Assembly: GCA_024919195.1 (NCBI GenBank)
Contig: CP103436.1
Coordinates: 620,001 to 684,000, forward strand
Source of the DNA: Methylophilaceae bacterium LSUCC0717
Lineage (GTDB): Bacteria; Pseudomonadota; Gammaproteobacteria; Burkholderiales; Methylophilaceae
Length of the DNA: 64,000 nucleotides
Reading direction: 5' to 3'
Shown here: positions 1 through 10,088 of the stretch, in pieces
How the letters are laid out: every line of letters begins with the position of its first letter
How positions within the stretch are numbered: the first letter of the stretch is position 1
Program-made: the position numbers and the translations under genes
The notes under the pieces: generated by a model
What the model was told of the DNA's origin: nothing
Databases searched by the model: none
The model's input: the letters and a program-made list of their open reading frames with translations, nothing else

Positions 1-76
1 AATTTGCACTTATGCCACCTAAGGTGCTAGTTCTCTAGTTTGGCGTGAGTGAAGTGATAACCTATAGGAGAATATC
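1..76 (+). promoter_or_regulatory. 5' leader of rpsB-tsf (possible S2 autoregulatory leader)
   Basis: This is the untranslated stretch before rpsB. It contains short inverted elements (CACCTAAGGTG near 16-26; CTAG-TTCT-CTAG near 28-39) and an AGGAG ribosome binding site at 66-70. In gammaproteobacteria the rpsB leader is known to bind S2 and autoregulate rpsB-tsf. I see only a resemblance in position and some pairing potential, and the upstream part lies outside the window. Confidence 0.3.
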
Positions 77-808
77 ATGTCAGTTACAATGAGACAAATG
101 CTTGAGGCTGGTGTCCATTTCGGTCACCAAACACGTTACTGGAATCCAAAAATGGAATCATTTATTTTTGGCGAACGTAATAAAATACATATCATCAATC
201 TTGAAAAAACACTTCCTCTTTTTGAAGAAGCTTCAAAATTTCTAAAAAACCTTGCAGCTAACAAAGGACGTATTTTATTTGTTGGTACTAAACGTCAAGC
301 AAGAGAAATTGTTAAAGAAGAAGCTGAAAGAGCTGGTTGCCCATATGTAAACCATAGATGGTTAGGTGGTATGCTGACTAACTTTAAAACAGTAAAACAA
401 TCTATTAAGCGTTTAAATGAGCTTGAAACAATGATTGCTGACGGCTCTCTAGACAAATTGAAAAAAAGAGAAGCTCTAACTGTCAAACGTGATCATGAAA
501 AACTTGTCCGTTCAATTGGTGGTATTAAAGAGATGTCATCCTTACCAGATGCAATATTTGTAATTGATGTTGGTTTTGAAAGTGGAGCAGTGGAAGAAGC
601 AACAAAATTAGGCATCCCAGTTGTGGGAATTGTTGACTCTAACAACTCTATTGAAAACATATCTTATGTGATTCCTGGAAATGATGACTCAAGTAGAGCT
701 ATTCGCCTTTATGCAAGAGGCATGGCTGATGCAGTCTTGGCTGGTAAAAATCAAGCGATTACTGAGCTTGCAAAAACAGTATCAGAAGAAACTGCTGAAG
801 AAGAATAA
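77..808 (+). CDS. rpsB: 30S ribosomal protein S2
   Basis: Ribosomal protein S2 of the small subunit, needed for S1 docking and translation initiation. The N-terminus [26 protein letters not shown] is shortened here to its hallmark GVHFGHQ (residues 12-18), followed by FVGTKRQAR and [10 protein letters not shown], all characteristic of S2. At 243 aa it is full length with the usual acidic C-terminal tail. The ATG has a good AGGAG ribosome binding site. It is followed 40 bases later by tsf, the normal bacterial pair, and the two are probably one transcript ending at the terminator after tsf. Confidence 0.98.
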   Translation: MSVTMRQMLEAGVHFGHQTRYWNPKMESFIFGERNKIHIINLEKTLPLFEEASKFLKNLAANKGRILFVGTKRQAREIVKEEAERAGCPYVNHRWLGGMLTNFKTVKQSIKRLNELETMIADGSLDKLKKREALTVKRDHEKLVRSIGGIKEMSSLPDAIFVIDVGFESGAVEEATKLGIPVVGIVDSNNSIENISYVIPGNDDSSRAIRLYARGMADAVLAGKNQAITELAKTVSEETAEEE

Positions 809-848
809 TTAATAATTAAACACTAATTTTAAGTATAAGGATAAATAC

Positions 849-1724
849 ATGGCTGAAATAACTGCTTCTCTAGTAAAAGAATTAAGAGAAATGACTGATG
901 CGCCAATGATGGATTGCAAAAAAGCTTTATCTGAAGTAGATGGAGATCTTCAAAAGGCTGAAGAGCTACTAAGGGTAAAGTTTGGTAATAAAGCTTCCAA
1001 AGTGAGCTCAAGAGTTGCCGCTGAAGGCTTAATTTCAATTGCTATTTCAAGTGATGGAAAGCAAGGAGCTATATTAGAAACGAATTCTGAAACTGACTTC
1101 TGTGCAAAAAATGATGAATTTGTAAGCTTCACCCAGAAGGTTGCTAAGGCAATTTTAGATTCAAAGCCAACTGATATTGATGCACTAAAAAACGTATCTA
1201 TAGATGGCTCTTCTGTTGAAGAAACACGCTCTAACCTAGTTGGTAAGATTGGTGAAAATATTTCACCACGAAGATTTATTACTGGAACAGCTGGTGGAAA
1301 ATTCCATTCTTATCTTCATGGAGGTAAGATTGGTGTTCTACTTGACCTTGATGGTGGTGATGATGAGCTGGGTAAAGATATTGCAATGCATATTGCAGCA
1401 TCAAAACCAAAAGCTCTAGATGAGTCTGGTATATCACAAGACCTTATAGATGCTGAAAAAAGAGTTGCAATTGAGAAGGCTAAAGAAGCTGGAAAGCCTG
1501 AAGAAATGTTAGATAAAATTGCCACAGGTACAGTTAATAAATTTTTAAAAGAAGTGACATTATTAAATCAGGCGTTTGTAAAAGATGACAAACAAACGAT
1601 TCAGAATTTATTAGATTCAAAAGGAGCAAAAATTCATAACTTCACACTTTTCGTGGTCGGTGAAGGAATTGAAAAGGTAGAATCGGATTTTGCTGCTGAG
1701 GTAGCAGAAGCCTCGAAAGTTTAA
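849..1724 (+). CDS. tsf: Elongation factor Ts
   Basis: Guanine-nucleotide exchange factor that regenerates EF-Tu-GTP in the cytoplasm. The N-terminal UBA-like domain (residues 4-40, with LREMTDAPMMDCKKAL) and the core signature TDFCAKNDEF near residue 81-90 are clear. At 291 aa it is of normal length. It stands downstream of rpsB as in almost all bacteria, with an AAGGA ribosome binding site before the ATG. A strong intrinsic terminator follows eight bases after the stop codon, separating this pair from pyrH. Confidence 0.98.
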   Translation: MAEITASLVKELREMTDAPMMDCKKALSEVDGDLQKAEELLRVKFGNKASKVSSRVAAEGLISIAISSDGKQGAILETNSETDFCAKNDEFVSFTQKVAKAILDSKPTDIDALKNVSIDGSSVEETRSNLVGKIGENISPRRFITGTAGGKFHSYLHGGKIGVLLDLDGGDDELGKDIAMHIAASKPKALDESGISQDLIDAEKRVAIEKAKEAGKPEEMLDKIATGTVNKFLKEVTLLNQAFVKDDKQTIQNLLDSKGAKIHNFTLFVVGEGIEKVESDFAAEVAEASKV

Positions 1725-1731
1725 ATTAATG

Positions 1732-1760
1732 AAAAAGGTTGCTTAGGCAACCTTTTTTTT
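1732..1760 (+). terminator. Rho-independent terminator after tsf
   Basis: An 11-bp stem (AAAAAGGTTGC, loop TTAG, GCAACCTTTTT) runs into a T-tract ending at 1760. It closes the rpsB-tsf transcript only 17 bases before the pyrH start, so pyrH needs read-through or a promoter that overlaps it. Confidence 0.9.
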
Positions 1761-1777
1761 TGTGTCATAATTAATCC

Positions 1778-2497
1778 ATGTTAAACAAGCCAATTAAAAG
1801 AGTTTTATTGAAGCTGTCGGGCGAGGCCTTGATGGGTGAGAATTCTTTCGGTATTTCCCCAGATATTGTTAATCAAATCGTTATAGAAATTAAAAAAATC
1901 CTTGAGCAAGATATTCAACTTGCAATCGTTATCGGCGGAGGAAATATTTTTCGTGGAATCTCACTTGGTGATCAGGGAATGACCCGCGCCACTGGTGATT
2001 ATATGGGTATGTTAGCGACCGTGATGAATTCTCTTGCATTGGAAGATGCTTTCAATAAAAACAATATCACTACAAGAGTTCAATCAGCAGTGAATGTTGA
2101 GCAGATTGTTGAGCCTTATGTTAGAGCAAAAGCTCTTCAATATCTTAGTGAAAATAAAGTGGTTATCTTTTCTGGTGGAACAGGGAACCCTTTCTTTACA
2201 ACAGATACTGCTGCTGCTTTAAGAGCATCTGAAATTGATGCTGATATTATGATTAAAGCAACCAAAGTAAATGGTATTTACTCAGACGACCCAATAAAGA
2301 ATCAAAAGGCAGTTAAGTTTGATCAAATTTCATTTGACGATGTTATTGATAAAAAACTTAAAGTAATGGATGCTACCGCGTTTACTCTCTGTAGGGAGCA
2401 ATCAATGCCGATTGGCGTTATAAATATATTCAAACAAAATTCCTTGTATAATTTCATAAACAAAAATTTTACAGATGGAACATTAGTTATCAACTAG
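1778..2497 (+). CDS. pyrH: Uridylate kinase
   Basis: UMP kinase (UMP + ATP to UDP + ADP), a hexameric amino-acid-kinase-fold enzyme of pyrimidine synthesis, cytoplasmic. Visible motifs are [10 protein letters not shown] (residues 9-18), the glycine-rich [21 protein letters not shown] and the C-terminal MDATAFTLC. The length of 239 aa is typical. The next gene, frr, begins nine bases after the stop, the standard order pyrH-frr-uppS-cdsA-dxr, so these are probably co-transcribed. Confidence 0.97.
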   Translation: MLNKPIKRVLLKLSGEALMGENSFGISPDIVNQIVIEIKKILEQDIQLAIVIGGGNIFRGISLGDQGMTRATGDYMGMLATVMNSLALEDAFNKNNITTRVQSAVNVEQIVEPYVRAKALQYLSENKVVIFSGGTGNPFFTTDTAAALRASEIDADIMIKATKVNGIYSDDPIKNQKAVKFDQISFDDVIDKKLKVMDATAFTLCREQSMPIGVINIFKQNSLYNFINKNFTDGTLVIN

Positions 2498-2505
2498 GAA
2501 ATGAG

Positions 2506-3048
2506 ATGGAAGAGCTAAAATTAAAGATGGAAAAGACCATAGAAAGATTAAAAAATGATTTTTCTAAAATAAGAACTGGAAGAGCACATACAGGATTATT
2601 AGATCACTTATCTGTAGATTATTACGGAACAATAACACCACTATCACAAATGGCTAATGTAACTTTAGGAGATAACGTAACTATTAATGTGCAGCCATAC
2701 GATAAATCTCAAACTAGTGCTATTGAAAAAGTCATTAGAGACTCTGATTTGGGTCTTAATCCAGCGGTAAATGGTGATTTGATAAGAGTTCCAATGCCTC
2801 CACTAACGGAAGAGAGAAGAAAAGATTTAATCAAAGTCGTTAAATCTGAAGGAGAGAATGCCAAAATTTCGATTCGTAATATCAGGCGAGATGGTAATGA
2901 TGAGCTAAAAAAACAACTTAAAGAAAAGTTAATTAGTGAGGATGATGAAAAAAGAGACCAGGCAAAAATTCAAACTCTTACTGACGAATTTATCAAATCA
3001 ATTGACAATTTAATATCATCCAAAGAAAAAGATCTTTTAGAGATTTAG
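2506..3048 (+). CDS. frr: Ribosome recycling factor
   Basis: Acts with EF-G to split the post-termination ribosome. The characteristic opening ([20 protein letters not shown]), [12 protein letters not shown] and the C-terminal [14 protein letters not shown] / [10 protein letters not shown] segments are all present. The length is 180 aa, slightly short of the usual 185 because of the N-terminus. The ATG at 2506 is only 8 bases after the pyrH stop and has a GGAAATGAG context that serves as ribosome binding site. Confidence 0.97.
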   Translation: MEELKLKMEKTIERLKNDFSKIRTGRAHTGLLDHLSVDYYGTITPLSQMANVTLGDNVTINVQPYDKSQTSAIEKVIRDSDLGLNPAVNGDLIRVPMPPLTEERRKDLIKVVKSEGENAKISIRNIRRDGNDELKKQLKEKLISEDDEKRDQAKIQTLTDEFIKSIDNLISSKEKDLLEI

Positions 3049-3058
3049 GTTTTTCATT

Positions 3059-3748
3059 TTGTCAAAAAATAATATTCCAAATCATGTTGCTATCATTATG
3101 GATGGTAATGGACGATGGGCAAAAAATAAAAATATGCCAAGAAATTTTGGCCATGAAGAAGGTTTAAAAACATTATCTAAAATTACACAAAAAGTATTTG
3201 ATGCTGGAGTTAAATCATTAACTGTTTATGCATTTAGTTCAGAAAATTGGAATCGACCAAAAAATGAAATTAAACATTTGATGGCATTATTTGAAAAAGC
3301 AATTGAATCAAATTTTCAATATATGGTAGATAACAAAATTAAATTTAACCTTCTTGGAAACATAAAAAAATTTCCATTAACACTTCAAAAAAAAATTAAA
3401 AACCTTGAGGAGATTACAAAAAAAAATAGAGTCTATAATTTTTATCTTGCTGCAAACTACGGATCAAAAGAAGAGCTGGTTTTTGCTGCAGAAACTTTAA
3501 GAAATAGCACAAGTAAAATTACTGAAAAAAGCTTTAAAAATGTATTTTATAATCCTCATCTACCTGATGTTGATTTACTTATTAGGACAGGTGGGGAAAC
3601 AAGATTGAGTAATTTTTTGCTTTGGCAATCTGCTTATGCTGAAATATATTTTACAAAAGTTTTATGGCCGGATTTTAAAGCAATACATCTTAATAAAGCA
3701 CTTAAATTTTTTAGTGGAAAGATAAGAAAGTTTGGAAAAATTTATTAA
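3059..3748 (+). CDS. uppS: Undecaprenyl diphosphate synthase (cis-prenyltransferase)
   Basis: Condenses farnesyl-PP with eight isopentenyl-PP units to give the C55 carrier lipid for peptidoglycan and O-antigen. The catalytic signature HVAIIMDGNGRWAK (residues 9-22, with the Mg-binding Asp) and the later LIRTGGETRLSNFLLWQSAY are diagnostic. At 229 aa it is slightly short. The start is TTG at 3059, since no ATG precedes the conserved motif. The 3' end overlaps cdsA by 17 bases, suggesting translational coupling. Confidence 0.96.
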   Translation: MSKNNIPNHVAIIMDGNGRWAKNKNMPRNFGHEEGLKTLSKITQKVFDAGVKSLTVYAFSSENWNRPKNEIKHLMALFEKAIESNFQYMVDNKIKFNLLGNIKKFPLTLQKKIKNLEEITKKNRVYNFYLAANYGSKEELVFAAETLRNSTSKITEKSFKNVFYNPHLPDVDLLIRTGGETRLSNFLLWQSAYAEIYFTKVLWPDFKAIHLNKALKFFSGKIRKFGKIY

Positions 3749-4514
3749 TTCTAACTTTGGGTTGAGGTTGGCCTCTGGTTTAACTTTGATATTTATTTTT
3801 GTTTACACCCTCATTTATAAGGATTTTTTATTTTTATTATTCATGTTTATTGCCTCTGTCTTGGCATTTTATGAATTAGTTAAGATGCAGCAACTTAATT
3901 TTATAATGATTTTATTTAATATATTATTAATAATATTCTTATATCTTATATCATCCTATAATCTTCTATTTTTTACTTTCATTATTATTTTTTTATTTGG
4001 CTGCATATTTCCACTAATTCCTTTTTTTAAAACAAAAAATTTTTTTCTTAATATCACTCCAGGTTTTTATATTTCCTCCTTTTTTATTTCCATGGTAATT
4101 TTAATACCGGATCATAAATTCCTTGTATTGCATACATTTATTGGTATATGGGCGGTTGATATTGGGGGTTATTTATTCGGAAAGTCTTTTGGAAAGCATA
4201 AAATTTTTCCTGTTACGAGCCCAAAGAAAACTTATGAAGGGTTATTTGGATCATTAATCTTGCTTTTATTCATCCAATCTTTTTCATGGTATTTTAATGA
4301 TATTTACTCATTGATAGAATTTTTAGCAATTAGCATTTTAATTTTAGTTGGTTCAATTTATGGCGATTATTTTGAGTCATTTTTAAAACGTAAGTACCTA
4401 ATTAAGGATAGTGGTAACTTAATACCTGGTCATGGAGGATTGTTAGATCGATTAGACTCTGCAATTTATACAATTCCTTTAATTACAATTTTATGTTTAA
4501 TGATAATAAATTAA
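3732..4514 (+). CDS. cdsA: Phosphatidate cytidylyltransferase
   Basis: Integral inner-membrane enzyme that makes CDP-diacylglycerol from phosphatidate and CTP. The protein is made of about eight hydrophobic helices and ends with the family signature, here KDSGNLIPGHGGLLDRLDS (residues about 223-241), with the metal-binding Asp residues intact. The TTG start at 3732 lies inside the end of uppS. An internal region (IPDHKFLVLHTFIGIWAVDIGGYLFGKSFGK) is represented by the motif DIGGYLFGK. It overlaps dxr by 22 bases. Confidence 0.93.
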   Translation: MEKFINSNFGLRLASGLTLIFIFVYTLIYKDFLFLLFMFIASVLAFYELVKMQQLNFIMILFNILLIIFLYLISSYNLLFFTFIIIFLFGCIFPLIPFFKTKNFFLNITPGFYISSFFISMVILIPDHKFLVLHTFIGIWAVDIGGYLFGKSFGKHKIFPVTSPKKTYEGLFGSLILLLFIQSFSWYFNDIYSLIEFLAISILILVGSIYGDYFESFLKRKYLIKDSGNLIPGHGGLLDRLDSAIYTIPLITILCLMIIN

Positions 4515-5653
4515 TAATACTTGGTTCTACAGGAAGTATAGGCAAATCAACTCTTGAGGTAATCAAACATAACAAAGATAGCTTTGAGGTTATTTGTTTA
4601 ACTGCTGATAGCAGCTCGGTTGCTCTAGCTGAGCAAATTAATTTATTTAAGCCAAAGTATGCTTACTTAAATAATTTTTTGTTAATTGATGATTTAAAAT
4701 CAAGAATCACACACAATCAAACTATCGTAATAACCGATATTAATCAATTGCATGATATTTTAAAGTCAGATATTTATAATACTTTGGTATCTGCAATGTC
4801 TGGGAGTACTGGTCTGTTACTAACATTTTTAGCATTACAGTCTAATAAAAAAGTCTTGTTAGCTAATAAAGAATCACTCGTTATGGCAGGAGACTTATTT
4901 AGTAAATATCGAAAACAAATTATCCCCATTGATAGTGAACATAATGCAATTTTTCAAGTTATAGGAAACCTGAATTGTGAAGAAATAAGCAAAATTACTC
5001 TTACTGCTTCTGGTGGCCCATTTAGAGCTTATCCCCGGTCTAAATTTGAACAAATAACTGTGGAAATGGCCCTTAAACACCCGAATTGGTCAATGGGAAG
5101 AAAAATTACTATTGACTCTGCAACTATGATGAATAAATGTTTAGAAATTATTGAGGCATATTATTTATTTAACCTTAAATCAGATCAAATTGATGTGCTT
5201 GTGCACCCAGAGTCTATAATTCATTCAATAGTAAATTACAAAGATGGTTCATCATTATGTCAATTTTCAGAGCCAAACATGCAAATCCCTATATCGTATG
5301 CTCTTGGTTATCCTAATAGAATTAACTCAGGCGTAGGTTCTTTTGACCTATCATCCATAGAGAATTTAAATTTTTCAAAAGTTGATCACGATAAATTTCC
5401 ATCAATTAATTATGCTTACAAGGCTTTAGATGGATCTGGGAATTCATGTTTAGTTATAAATGCTGCAAATGAGTTAGCAGTTAACGCTTTTTTAGAAAGA
5501 CAAATTAGCTTCTTAAGTATTTTTTCTATAATTGAAGATTCCTTTAGCATAACTTTAAATAGCATGATTACAAGCATTGAAGAAATTCTAGATGCAGATA
5601 TTATGTATAGACAAAAAATTAATCAAATAATTATTAAATATTTAATTAATTAA
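4493..5653 (+). CDS. dxr: 1-deoxy-D-xylulose 5-phosphate reductoisomerase
   Basis: Second step of the MEP isoprenoid pathway: DXP + NADPH to MEP. The N-terminal NADPH-binding loop ILGSTGSIGKST (residues 9-20), LLANKESLVMAG, the metal-site motif PIDSEHNAIFQ and the flexible loop with SMGRKITIDSATMMNK are all there. The length of 386 aa is slightly below the 398 of E. coli. It overlaps cdsA by 22 bases. In most gammaproteobacteria rseP follows; here the gap to bamA is only 96 bases and holds no rseP. Confidence 0.96.
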   Translation: MFNDNKLIILGSTGSIGKSTLEVIKHNKDSFEVICLTADSSSVALAEQINLFKPKYAYLNNFLLIDDLKSRITHNQTIVITDINQLHDILKSDIYNTLVSAMSGSTGLLLTFLALQSNKKVLLANKESLVMAGDLFSKYRKQIIPIDSEHNAIFQVIGNLNCEEISKITLTASGGPFRAYPRSKFEQITVEMALKHPNWSMGRKITIDSATMMNKCLEIIEAYYLFNLKSDQIDVLVHPESIIHSIVNYKDGSSLCQFSEPNMQIPISYALGYPNRINSGVGSFDLSSIENLNFSKVDHDKFPSINYAYKALDGSGNSCLVINAANELAVNAFLERQISFLSIFSIIEDSFSITLNSMITSIEEILDADIMYRQKINQIIIKYLIN

Positions 5654-5691
5654 ATATTAATTTTTAAGTTATTGATTTAATTAAAACTTCT

Positions 5692-5719
5692 TTGAATATT
5701 CCTTTTTAACATATATAAT
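5692..5719 (+). promoter_or_regulatory. Predicted sigma-70 promoter upstream of bamA
   Basis: A perfect TATAAT hexamer lies at 5714-5719 with TTGAAT (4 of 6 matches to TTGACA) at 5692-5697 and a 16-base spacer, about 30 bases before the bamA start. This would give bamA-skp-lpxD and the following lipid A genes their own transcription start independent of dxr. Confidence 0.5.
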
Positions 5720-5749
5720 GCATACAACATTTACTTCATAAGAAAAAAA

Positions 5750-8083
5750 TTGAAACTTTTACACAAATTATTCATTATTTTTTCATTTATGATATCAAAC
5801 TTAGCATTGGCACAAGTAGTTGATGATATCAAAATCAAAGGTCTACAGAGAGTTGAGCCTGGGGTTATTTTTGATAGCATTCCTTTTGATATTGGTGATG
5901 ATATTAGTGAAATTGATCCCTCTCAAATCATTAAATATATTTATAAATCCGGTCAGTTTCGCGATGTATCTGTAGAGTTTGATTCTGGAAACCTCACTAT
6001 TATAGTTTCCGAAAAACCTATAATAGCTAGTATTGAATTTAAGGGAAATAAATTAATACAGGAAGATAAGTTAAGGGAAGGTATTCGGCAAGTTAATTTA
6101 TACGAAGGAGCAGTTTTTGATAAACAGGTTCTATCGAATTTAGAAAAAGATTTATCTAAAAGCTATAATTCCATGGGTAGGTACAATATATCTGTGAAAG
6201 CATCATTTAGACCTTTGGAAAGAAACAGGGTAGCAATTAATGTTGACATCGATGAAGGGACTTTAACTAGAATTTCTAACATATCAATTAACGGTTTAAC
6301 TAAATTTTCTGAATCTGATTTGTTGGGAATAATGGATTTAAAAGCCACTAATATTTTATCCTGGTGGGAAAAAGATGATCGATATTCCAAAACATCACTA
6401 TCTGCAGATTTAGAAAAAATTAAAAGTTTTTACTTAGACAGAGGATATTTAAACTTTAAAATTGTTTCAACTGACGTATCGATCACTCCAAACAAAAAAA
6501 GATTATCTATAACAATAGATGTTGATGAGGGTGATAAATATACATTTGGTGATATTTCTATTTCAGGCAGTATAAATGAATTTTCTGAAACAGACCTCAA
6601 ATCCAATATCATAATTAAAAAAGATAAAGTGTTTAGCTCAAAAGAAGTTAACCTTTCATCTACCAATCTGAGTAATTATTTGGGTAATTTTGGTTATGCG
6701 TTTGCTAATATCAACCCAATTTCTAAGATCGATGAAGAAAACAAACAGGTGTCATATGATTTTTTTGTAGATACTGGTAATAAGATCTATGTACGAAATA
6801 TAAATTTTATCGGAAACACCAGAACGAAGGATAAAGTTTTAAGAAGAGAAATGAGGCAATTCGAATCCTCATGGTATGACGAATCAAAAGTTGCAAGATC
6901 AAAATTTAGACTTACTAGACTTCAATATTTCAGCGCTGTTGATGTGGATACTGCTGTTGTTCCGGGAAATACAGACCAAGTTGATCTAAATGTAAGTGTT
7001 ACTGAAAGAAATACCGGTAAAGTTATGATTGGAGCCGGGGTGAGCTCCGCTGAAGGCTTGATGGGATCTTTTAATGTAAGTCAAAGAAACTTTGCTGGAA
7101 GCGGCAATACTTTAGCCTTAGGTATAAGTACAGGGCAGATCAATAGAACCTATTCCTTATCCTATACTGACCCTTACTATACTGAAGATGGAGTATCAAG
7201 AGGATTTCAGGTGTATAGGCGTGATCGTAACACGGCTAAATTGAGAGGTATAGGTACATATAATACGTACTCATACGGGGGTGGCGTTAATTATGGAATT
7301 CCTTTAAGTGAGAAAGATTTTTTAAATTTTGGCGCAACATTAGATTTTACAGAACTTGAGCTAACTGACAGATCTCCAACTTTATATAAAGATTACTGTA
7401 ATAAAGCCTCAGCAGCTGGAGACATAGATTGTTCAGCTAATTCAGTTGCATTTGATATTGGTATCACTACTGACACAAGAGATAACGTCTTAATTCCAAC
7501 TGAAGGCATAATGACAAAATACACTGCGACTATTACAGCACCAGTCATGGATTTGCAGTACTATAAACTTCAAGCTCAGACTGAGTATTATAAGCCACTA
7601 GATGAAAATAAAAAATTTACCCTCAAATTAAGAGGTTCTTTAGGATACTCAGATGGCTATGGTAACGAAGATATGCCATTCTTTAAAAATTTCTACATGG
7701 GAGGCGTAAGGACCGTAAGGGGTTACCGAACTAGCTCAATTGGTCCTAAATATTATAATTCTGCAGCTGGAAGATGGTATACAACTGGTGGAACAGAATC
7801 AGTATTAGCTAGTGCTGAATTATTTTTCCCAGTCCCTGGGTTAAAGAAAAATGATTCATTTAGATTAAGCACATTCGTTGATGCTGGTGGTGTTTTTTCA
7901 GATAATGAATCAATTGATGGAACTGAACAATACGAACAAGGAGAGATGAGGTACTCAATGGGTCTCGGAGTTCAATGGAACTCGCCATTTGGACCACTTC
8001 AAATTTCCATAGCTGAACCATTAAATGATGACAATAAAGACAGAACACAAAGGTTCCAGTTCGGTATGGGCTCAACTTTTTAA
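5750..8083 (+). CDS. bamA: Outer membrane protein assembly factor BamA
   Basis: Omp85-family core of the BAM complex that folds beta-barrel proteins into the outer membrane. A signal peptide (residues 1 to about 21, ending LALAQ) is followed by five POTRA domains (to about residue 420) and a 16-strand barrel. The VRGYR lid-lock motif is seen near residue 660 in GVRTVRGYR, and the chain ends in phenylalanine (RFQFGMGSTF), the outer-membrane signal. The start is TTG at 5750. The 777-aa length is normal. Neighbours skp and lpxD fit the conserved cluster. Confidence 0.96.
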   Translation: MKLLHKLFIIFSFMISNLALAQVVDDIKIKGLQRVEPGVIFDSIPFDIGDDISEIDPSQIIKYIYKSGQFRDVSVEFDSGNLTIIVSEKPIIASIEFKGNKLIQEDKLREGIRQVNLYEGAVFDKQVLSNLEKDLSKSYNSMGRYNISVKASFRPLERNRVAINVDIDEGTLTRISNISINGLTKFSESDLLGIMDLKATNILSWWEKDDRYSKTSLSADLEKIKSFYLDRGYLNFKIVSTDVSITPNKKRLSITIDVDEGDKYTFGDISISGSINEFSETDLKSNIIIKKDKVFSSKEVNLSSTNLSNYLGNFGYAFANINPISKIDEENKQVSYDFFVDTGNKIYVRNINFIGNTRTKDKVLRREMRQFESSWYDESKVARSKFRLTRLQYFSAVDVDTAVVPGNTDQVDLNVSVTERNTGKVMIGAGVSSAEGLMGSFNVSQRNFAGSGNTLALGISTGQINRTYSLSYTDPYYTEDGVSRGFQVYRRDRNTAKLRGIGTYNTYSYGGGVNYGIPLSEKDFLNFGATLDFTELELTDRSPTLYKDYCNKASAAGDIDCSANSVAFDIGITTDTRDNVLIPTEGIMTKYTATITAPVMDLQYYKLQAQTEYYKPLDENKKFTLKLRGSLGYSDGYGNEDMPFFKNFYMGGVRTVRGYRTSSIGPKYYNSAAGRWYTTGGTESVLASAELFFPVPGLKKNDSFRLSTFVDAGGVFSDNESIDGTEQYEQGEMRYSMGLGVQWNSPFGPLQISIAEPLNDDNKDRTQRFQFGMGSTF

Positions 8084-8105
8084 AATTCAAATATAAGGAA
8101 ATATC

Positions 8106-8657
8106 ATGAAAAAAATATTAAAAGCATTAATCTTATTTCTGATTGCATTTAGCATAAACGCAGAGGAATTAAAAATTGGAATAGTTGATGTCAATAAAAT
8201 ATTAAAAGATGCACCTCAAACATTATCTGCAAATAAAAAATTAGAAAAAGAATTCAGCGCAAGAACAGAAAAATTAAAATCAAAAATAAGCACTTTGCAG
8301 GCAGATGAAAAAAAATATCAAAAAGAGTCATTGACCATGTCAGATGATCAGAGAGACAAAGCTGAGAAAGGTCTTCAACAAAGAAGAATAGATATTCAAA
8401 GAAATGAAAGAGAGCTAAGGGAAGATATGGACCTTAGAAGAAGAGAGGAGATTGGAGATCTTCAAGAAAAAATTAATGTAACTATTGATAAAATTGCCGC
8501 TGACGAAAAATATGACTTGATCTTATATACTGGAATAGCTTTCGCTAGTAAAAAAGTAGATATGACTGAGCAAATTATTAAAGCACTTGGTGGCAATGAG
8601 TCTAAAGCATCCAAAACAGAAGAACCTGCAAAAACGAAGAAAGATGCAAAAGAATAA
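8106..8657 (+). CDS. skp: Periplasmic OmpH/Skp family chaperone
   Basis: Periplasmic holdase that keeps unfolded outer-membrane proteins soluble on the way to BamA. A signal peptide (residues 1-19, ending FSINA) precedes the typical start of the mature protein, [13 protein letters not shown]. The centre is a long charged coiled coil rich in K, E and Q (residues 45-120) and the C-terminus is a lysine-rich tail ([14 protein letters not shown]). At 183 aa it is slightly longer than E. coli Skp. It overlaps lpxD by 14 bases. Confidence 0.92.
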   Translation: MKKILKALILFLIAFSINAEELKIGIVDVNKILKDAPQTLSANKKLEKEFSARTEKLKSKISTLQADEKKYQKESLTMSDDQRDKAEKGLQQRRIDIQRNERELREDMDLRRREEIGDLQEKINVTIDKIAADEKYDLILYTGIAFASKKVDMTEQIIKALGGNESKASKTEEPAKTKKDAKE

Positions 8658-9633
8658 ACAATCAATTGACGAAATTGCAATCTTATTAAATGGAAAGGCC
8701 TCAAAGAAAGGCCTTTTTGTTTGTGGTTTAAATTCTTTAGATTTGGCAGAAGACAGCGATATATCTTTTTTTGCTGGAAATAAAAAAAACTTGGGTCATT
8801 TAATTAATACTAAAGCCGCAGTGGTTGTATTAAAAAAAGAAGATATTAATTTTTGTAAAACAAATTATATAGTTGTAGATGATCCATATTTTGCATTTTC
8901 AAAGTTATCAAACATTTTTGATAATAGAAAAAAAATAATTCCTTGTACAAAAGAATCTGTAAAAATAGGAATAAACTCGAATGTACCCAAGTCTTCGTTT
9001 ATTGATGATTTTGTTGTTATTGGAGACAATGTAAAGATTGGTGAAAATGTATCAATTTATCCTGGCGTAAAAATAGAAAATGATGTTGAAATTGGAGACA
9101 ATTCAGTTATCCACCAAAATGTTGTTATTAAGGAAAATACCAGAATTGGTCATAATTGTACTATTTTTGCAAACGCGACTATTGGTACAGATGGTTTTGG
9201 TTATGCGCTCGATAAAAATCAATGGGTAAAGATTAATCAGTTAGGTTCAGTTGTCATTGGTAATTTTGTTGATATTGGTTCAAATACAACAATAGACAGA
9301 GGAGCCTTGCAGAACACTGTTATTGAGGATGGTGTAAAAATTGATAATCAGGTTCAAATTGGACATAACTGTATTATTTCAAAAAATACCATAATTGCAG
9401 GGTGTGTGGGTATTGCAGGAAGTACTATTATTGGCGAAGGTTGCAAAATTGGAGGTGCAGCTATGATTTTAGGCCATTTAAATATAGAAAGAGAAACAAC
9501 AATATCTCCAGGAACGATGATTGCTAGCTCAATAAACAAAAAAGGGGAGACTTACACTGGCTTTTTCCCATTTTTCGAAAAAAAGGACTGGATTAAAGTT
9601 ACAATGTTTTTAAAAAGATTATTAAGAAAGTGA
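8644..9633 (+). CDS. lpxD: UDP-3-O-(3-hydroxyacyl)glucosamine N-acyltransferase
   Basis: Third lipid A step: transfers a second 3-hydroxyacyl chain from ACP to UDP-3-O-acyl-glucosamine. An N-terminal uridine-binding domain ([15 protein letters not shown]) is followed by a left-handed beta helix of hexapeptide repeats, with the catalytic region [10 protein letters not shown] take the ATG at 8644 ([12 protein letters not shown]) because longer versions read into skp in another frame and add unrelated residues. This gives 329 aa, near the usual 340. The C-terminus is followed by fabZ at a 4-base overlap. Confidence 0.95.
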   Translation: MQKNKQSIDEIAILLNGKASKKGLFVCGLNSLDLAEDSDISFFAGNKKNLGHLINTKAAVVVLKKEDINFCKTNYIVVDDPYFAFSKLSNIFDNRKKIIPCTKESVKIGINSNVPKSSFIDDFVVIGDNVKIGENVSIYPGVKIENDVEIGDNSVIHQNVVIKENTRIGHNCTIFANATIGTDGFGYALDKNQWVKINQLGSVVIGNFVDIGSNTTIDRGALQNTVIEDGVKIDNQVQIGHNCIISKNTIIAGCVGIAGSTIIGEGCKIGGAAMILGHLNIERETTISPGTMIASSINKKGETYTGFFPFFEKKDWIKVTMFLKRLLRK

Positions 9634-10088
9634 GTTTAAGTATGCAATTGGATATTCATGAAATTCTAAATCATTTGCCCCATAGGTATCCTTTTGTCTT
9701 GATAGATAGAGTAATTGATCTTAAGTTAAATGAAGAGATAACCGCTATAAAAAATGTAACTATTAACGAACCATTTTTTCCAGGTCATTTTCCATATCAT
9801 CCGGTAATGCCAGGTGTTTTAATCGTTGAAGCAATGGCACAAGCGGCAGCCGTCTTATCATTTAAAACGATGAATATACTTCCTTCGGAGGATTCGGTTT
9901 ATTACTTTGCTGGTATAGATAATGTAAGATTCAAGAAACCAGTTTCGCCAGGCGACCAGCTTGTGTTGAACGTCAAAATTGACAGAGTGTTGAAAGGAAT
10001 ATGGAAGTACAAAGCTCAAGCTAAAGTTGACGATCAAATAGTTGCCGAAGCTGAAATGATGTGTATCTTAAAAAATATCCAGAAATAA
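9630..10088 (+). CDS. fabZ: 3-hydroxyacyl-[acyl-carrier-protein] dehydratase FabZ
   Basis: Hot-dog-fold dehydratase of fatty acid elongation. The signature [13 protein letters not shown] (residues 15-27, catalytic His) and the helix with [20 protein letters not shown] (catalytic Glu) are intact; the protein is 152 aa as usual. The GTG at 9630 overlaps the lpxD stop; an ATG four codons further (9642) is an alternative start. Its place between lpxD and lpxA is the standard one, tying hydroxyacyl-ACP supply to both lipid A and phospholipids. Confidence 0.96.
   Translation: MSLSMQLDIHEILNHLPHRYPFVLIDRVIDLKLNEEITAIKNVTINEPFFPGHFPYHPVMPGVLIVEAMAQAAAVLSFKTMNILPSEDSVYYFAGIDNVRFKKPVSPGDQLVLNVKIDRVLKGIWKYKAQAKVDDQIVAEAEMMCILKNIQK

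Noticed and set aside
5637-5658. 22-base perfect palindrome AATATTTAA-TTAA-TTAAATATT after dxr
   Set aside because: Composed of A and T only, so it is too weak to be a reliable terminator, and AT-rich DNA gives such palindromes by chance.
8587-8643. Upstream extension of LpxD
   Set aside because: The added residues read through skp in another frame and have no relation to LpxD; the ATG at 8644 is sufficient.
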